DNA of 64,000 bases from JACMLD01 sp044227095 (lineage in GTDB: Bacteria; Bacteroidota; Bacteroidia; Chitinophagales; Chitinophagaceae), in NCBI GenBank assembly GCA_044227095.1, contig JBGAFV010000001.1, forward strand, positions 4,650,001 to 4,714,000, written 5' to 3'. The notes beneath the pieces are model-generated. The model was not told the DNA's origin, searched no databases, and worked only from the letters and a program-made list of their open reading frames with translations. This document shows positions 61,713-64,000 of the stretch, in pieces. Every line of letters begins with the position of its first letter. The stretch's first letter is position 1. Both the position numbers and the translations under genes were made by a program.

Positions 61713-63373
61713 TACTTGGTGTTGAATGCAAACACAATACCGCCAAGTACATTAAAGCCATATACCGGATACTGGTGCCAGCGTTCGTATTTATTGTTGA
61801 AGATATTGTTCATCTGGAACCAAAGGTTCAGCGACTTTGTAATTTTATATTCCACTCCAGCATTTACATCAACCCCAGATTGTCCAACAAAATCTTTGTA
61901 CACCGTACCAACTTTACTACGGTATGGCGCTGCACCAAAAACATACAAATCACCTTTCAGGAAAAAGTCTTTAAACAATTGCCAGCGCAGTGAGCTTGTT
62001 ATTTCCAGCGGTGTAAGCCCCCATGCTTTATCCTGACCTTCTACTTTTGTGTAGTTGGTCATAGTAATTGTATTGTTCCAGGTAAGATCCTCTCCTTGTG
62101 TCCAGCCCAATTCTCCATGAAATTTAAAAGCCTGTACTGAGGTAGAATTAAGGATAATAAAAGTTTTTCCGTCTGTTGAATCATTTACAAACAAAGGCAT
62201 ATCCCTGTATTGTACTCCACCAACTTTGGCGCTATAGCTGATATGATCAAGCAAAGAACCTTTTATGCCCGCATAAAATTCCTGCGTTCTTGTATTCATT
62301 AAGAAAGTAGGTTGAGCCAGCCACGGATTGATTGAAGAATAACGCTGGTAAGATCCTTTGTCGTAATAACCAACCCAGCCAACCTGAAAGGTGAAGCTTT
62401 TATCATTGGTAACGATATCGGCCATTATATTGGGCAGCAAATGGAAACGTTTGTTATCCCAAGAAGGAGTAAGGCCTGCAGAAAGATAAAAGTTTTCATT
62501 TTTATACTGAACCGTTGGCGATACGTAATACAAATTGTTCTGAATAGTAGTAGCAGAAACCGGTTTGTAATTGGTAAGATCTGCAGTTAAACCAAGCGTA
62601 AAAGAAAATTCATCAAATGTTTTTGTAAGCGGCAGGTTTAGCACCGTGTTGGTTTCTGTAGCCTTGCCATTAAAATTGTTGCCGCTAAACACATCTACTT
62701 TTACATTTGGGTTGTAGGTAAGCCCATACTCTGTAGGTTTCATATTGCGCAGGCTAAGCTTTGCATTATAAGTCTGAAACCTTTGCCGTAAAAAATCTTT
62801 TGTAAAAGGAAGTGTGGCAGGTTGAAATCCATATAAAAAATAATCTTCGCTTTTAAAACCAATACCACCATTCCATTCAAGATTGGTAGCTGTTCTTACA
62901 GTTCCTGCGGCAGATACTGAAGTGTGGTTGTTTTTCTGATAAGGCAAATTGCCTTTTGAAGTATATTCTTTTGCAAAAAGATTGAAAAAAGAATTTTTGC
63001 CATCACCAAAACTAAAACCTGCCTGTACATAAGGTATATGCACATTGCCAACGCCTGCTTTAATATAATTGCTGTACTTCCATGCATTCACAGTATCAAT
63101 TTCAAGCGCAACGGGTTTTAACGGAGCAGGCAAATAACCAAGCAAAAGATTTTGCTGTGGAATGGTATAGCTTAATTTAGGTTTTGATGAATCAACTACC
63201 GGTGAAGCAGCATTGAAATTGATTTTAACGGCTTCCCTCAATACAGGTTTGAAAGAAGAAGTAATATCGATGGTTCTTTTTTTACCGGTTGTATCCTGTG
63301 CAGATACAAGCATAGCTGCAAACATTACAGGTAATAAAAGGAAGGGTATTTTTTTATAGCGGTTCATATTCAT
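61712..63373 (-). CDS. Outer-membrane beta-barrel protein (TonB-receptor-like barrel)
   Basis: The 553-residue protein has a signal peptide (ending near LVSAQ) but no recognisable plug domain. Long alternating strands fill the rest, for example YIKAGVGNVHIPYVQAGFSFGDGKNSFF and, near the end, YKITKSLNLWFQMNNIFNNKYERWHQYPVYGFNVLGGIVFAFN. The latter resembles the closing strands of TonB-dependent receptors. Without a plug it is likely a porin-like or periplasm-facing barrel rather than an active transporter. It follows the TPR gene on the same strand, 44 bp away. A start at the second Met (MNRYKK) is also possible. Confidence 0.7.
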   Translation of the reverse strand: MNMNRYKKIPFLLLPVMFAAMLVSAQDTTGKKRTIDITSSFKPVLREAVKINFNAASPVVDSSKPKLSYTIPQQNLLLGYLPAPLKPVALEIDTVNAWKYSNYIKAGVGNVHIPYVQAGFSFGDGKNSFFNLFAKEYTSKGNLPYQKNNHTSVSAAGTVRTATNLEWNGGIGFKSEDYFLYGFQPATLPFTKDFLRQRFQTYNAKLSLRNMKPTEYGLTYNPNVKVDVFSGNNFNGKATETNTVLNLPLTKTFDEFSFTLGLTADLTNYKPVSATTIQNNLYYVSPTVQYKNENFYLSAGLTPSWDNKRFHLLPNIMADIVTNDKSFTFQVGWVGYYDKGSYQRYSSINPWLAQPTFLMNTRTQEFYAGIKGSLLDHISYSAKVGGVQYRDMPLFVNDSTDGKTFIILNSTSVQAFKFHGELGWTQGEDLTWNNTITMTNYTKVEGQDKAWGLTPLEITSSLRWQLFKDFFLKGDLYVFGAAPYRSKVGTVYKDFVGQSGVDVNAGVEYKITKSLNLWFQMNNIFNNKYERWHQYPVYGFNVLGGIVFAFNTK

Positions 63374-63417
63374 TTTTCAATTGTGGTTCAGAGAATTCAT
63401 TGCTTTTAAATACTGTA

Positions 63418-64000
63418 TTATTGGCCACCAGTTTTACTGCTTTGCTTTTCTTCTTCAGTAACCTGTGCAAGCTTGCGTACTGCAGTCTCTTTAAACTCAG
63501 GTATTGTGGCATTGTCTGCTACACTCTGAAAAGTAGCTTTGGCATTGAAATAATCCTTCTCCTTAAAATAAATATCGCCCAGCAACAGGTAGGCTTTGGT
63601 AACCCAGTCTGCATAAGAACCAGATTTATTAATCACTTCAAATGCAGATTTCTCAGCGTCTTTCAATTTGTTTTGCTGGTACTGGCAATTGGCAATTTCA
63701 TAACGTGCCTCTGCGCCATAGGATGATTTGTTTATTGCTGCAGCACTGCGGAAATAAGATATAGCCAGATCACATTGATTAGACGCTTGTGCAGATTTTG
63801 CCAGCACCATATTAGCCAGTACTTTATCATCCGTGCTTGCACCTTTCTGGTTCAATAAATCCTTTGAGTTTTCTGTTGCTTCAGTCCATTTCTTCAGTTC
63901 ATACTGGCTGCGTAATAAACCACGCATCGCTTCCAGTTTGTTTTCCTGGTTAGAAGCAAATTCTTTCAGCCTCGAAAAATATTTTTCCGACTTGTCGTAA
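63418..64000 (-). CDS. TPR-repeat protein (5' end outside window)
   Basis: The frame is open through the window end, so the N-terminus lies beyond base 64000 and about 194 residues are visible. Helical repeats of TPR type are seen, for example RSQYELKKWTEATENSKDLL, SYFRSAAAINKSSYGAEARYEIANC and AKAYLLLGDIYFKEKDYFNAKATFQS. TPR proteins in this group often act in outer-membrane assembly or polysaccharide handling. The C-terminal residues are charged (EEEKQSSKTGGQ). It is upstream of the barrel gene and likely in one transcript. Confidence 0.85.
   Translation of the reverse strand, partial: YDKSEKYFSRLKEFASNQENKLEAMRGLLRSQYELKKWTEATENSKDLLNQKGASTDDKVLANMVLAKSAQASNQCDLAISYFRSAAAINKSSYGAEARYEIANCQYQQNKLKDAEKSAFEVINKSGSYADWVTKAYLLLGDIYFKEKDYFNAKATFQSVADNATIPEFKETAVRKLAQVTEEEKQSSKTGGQ

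Noticed and set aside
1..64000. tRNA, rRNA or insertion sequence genes
   Set aside because: No clover-leaf with a CCA-adjacent acceptor pattern, no rRNA stretch and no transposase frame were seen. Reading by eye can miss a tRNA.

Overview
The window is a chromosomal segment from a member of the phylum Bacteroidota, most likely the family Chitinophagaceae. Evidence for this: a SusC/SusD pair with accessory glycan-binding lipoproteins, a hybrid two-component (one-protein) regulator, a type IX secretion cargo with a type B C-terminal domain, the nusB-DUF1573-yajC-coaE gene order, many candidate TAnnTTTG promoter boxes instead of TATAAT, and A-rich ribosome-binding regions. Family-level placement is inference. 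I see no rRNA, tRNA, insertion sequence or CRISPR array.

Layout. 1-7.4 kb: the end of a TonB-dependent receptor, a DUF2490 protein, a DoxX-like membrane protein, a palindrome-rich non-coding block, and a divergent pair of secreted phosphohydrolases (Tat-type phosphocholine phospholipase C and a nucleotide pyrophosphatase/phosphodiesterase family enzyme). 7.5-32.3 kb: a large beta-mannan/glucomannan utilization locus. It reads hybrid regulator, SusC, SusD, two surface glycan-binding proteins, GH3 and a CE2-like esterase; then an AraC-type regulator on the opposite strand; then a second minus-strand operon with GH26 mannanase, sodium/solute symporter, GH130 mannosylglucose phosphorylase, a GH51-like clan GH-A lipoprotein and cellobiose/mannobiose 2-epimerase. 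The inferred route is: surface binding and SusCD import of oligosaccharides, deacetylation and cleavage in the periplasm, symport of mannobiose, epimerization to mannosyl-glucose, then phosphorolysis to mannose 1-phosphate and glucose.

32.4-64 kb: mostly housekeeping and envelope genes. These are a beta-propeller lipoprotein, an amidohydrolase, an ABC-F protein with an unusual second ATPase site, groS-groL, nusB-DUF1573-yajC-coaE, a free-standing RlmK-type methyltransferase, an aminotransferase, an ECF sigma factor coupled to a membrane-tethered S1C protease, a nucleotidyltransferase, a PLP enzyme, lipB, a PKD/type IX cargo protein, an RluD-type pseudouridine synthase, def, ruvX, a UbiA-type prenyltransferase, a SpoU methyltransferase, a barrel protein, and a TPR protein cut by the window end.

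The most unusual signal is outside the genes. From 37 to 62 kb at least nine intergenic sites carry short arrays of degenerate 7-bp repeats. Each site has its own anchor (for example AGTTCnn, TAGCnnn, AATTnnn, ACCTTnn, GACTAAn), several are arranged as inverted pairs, and they abut start codons, stop codons or promoter boxes. I saw none of them in the mannan locus. The window also holds REP/BIME-like palindrome clusters, a 263-bp MITE-like inverted repeat after groL, a three-copy 185-bp tandem repeat between yajC and coaE, and a dispersed element of about 45 bp.
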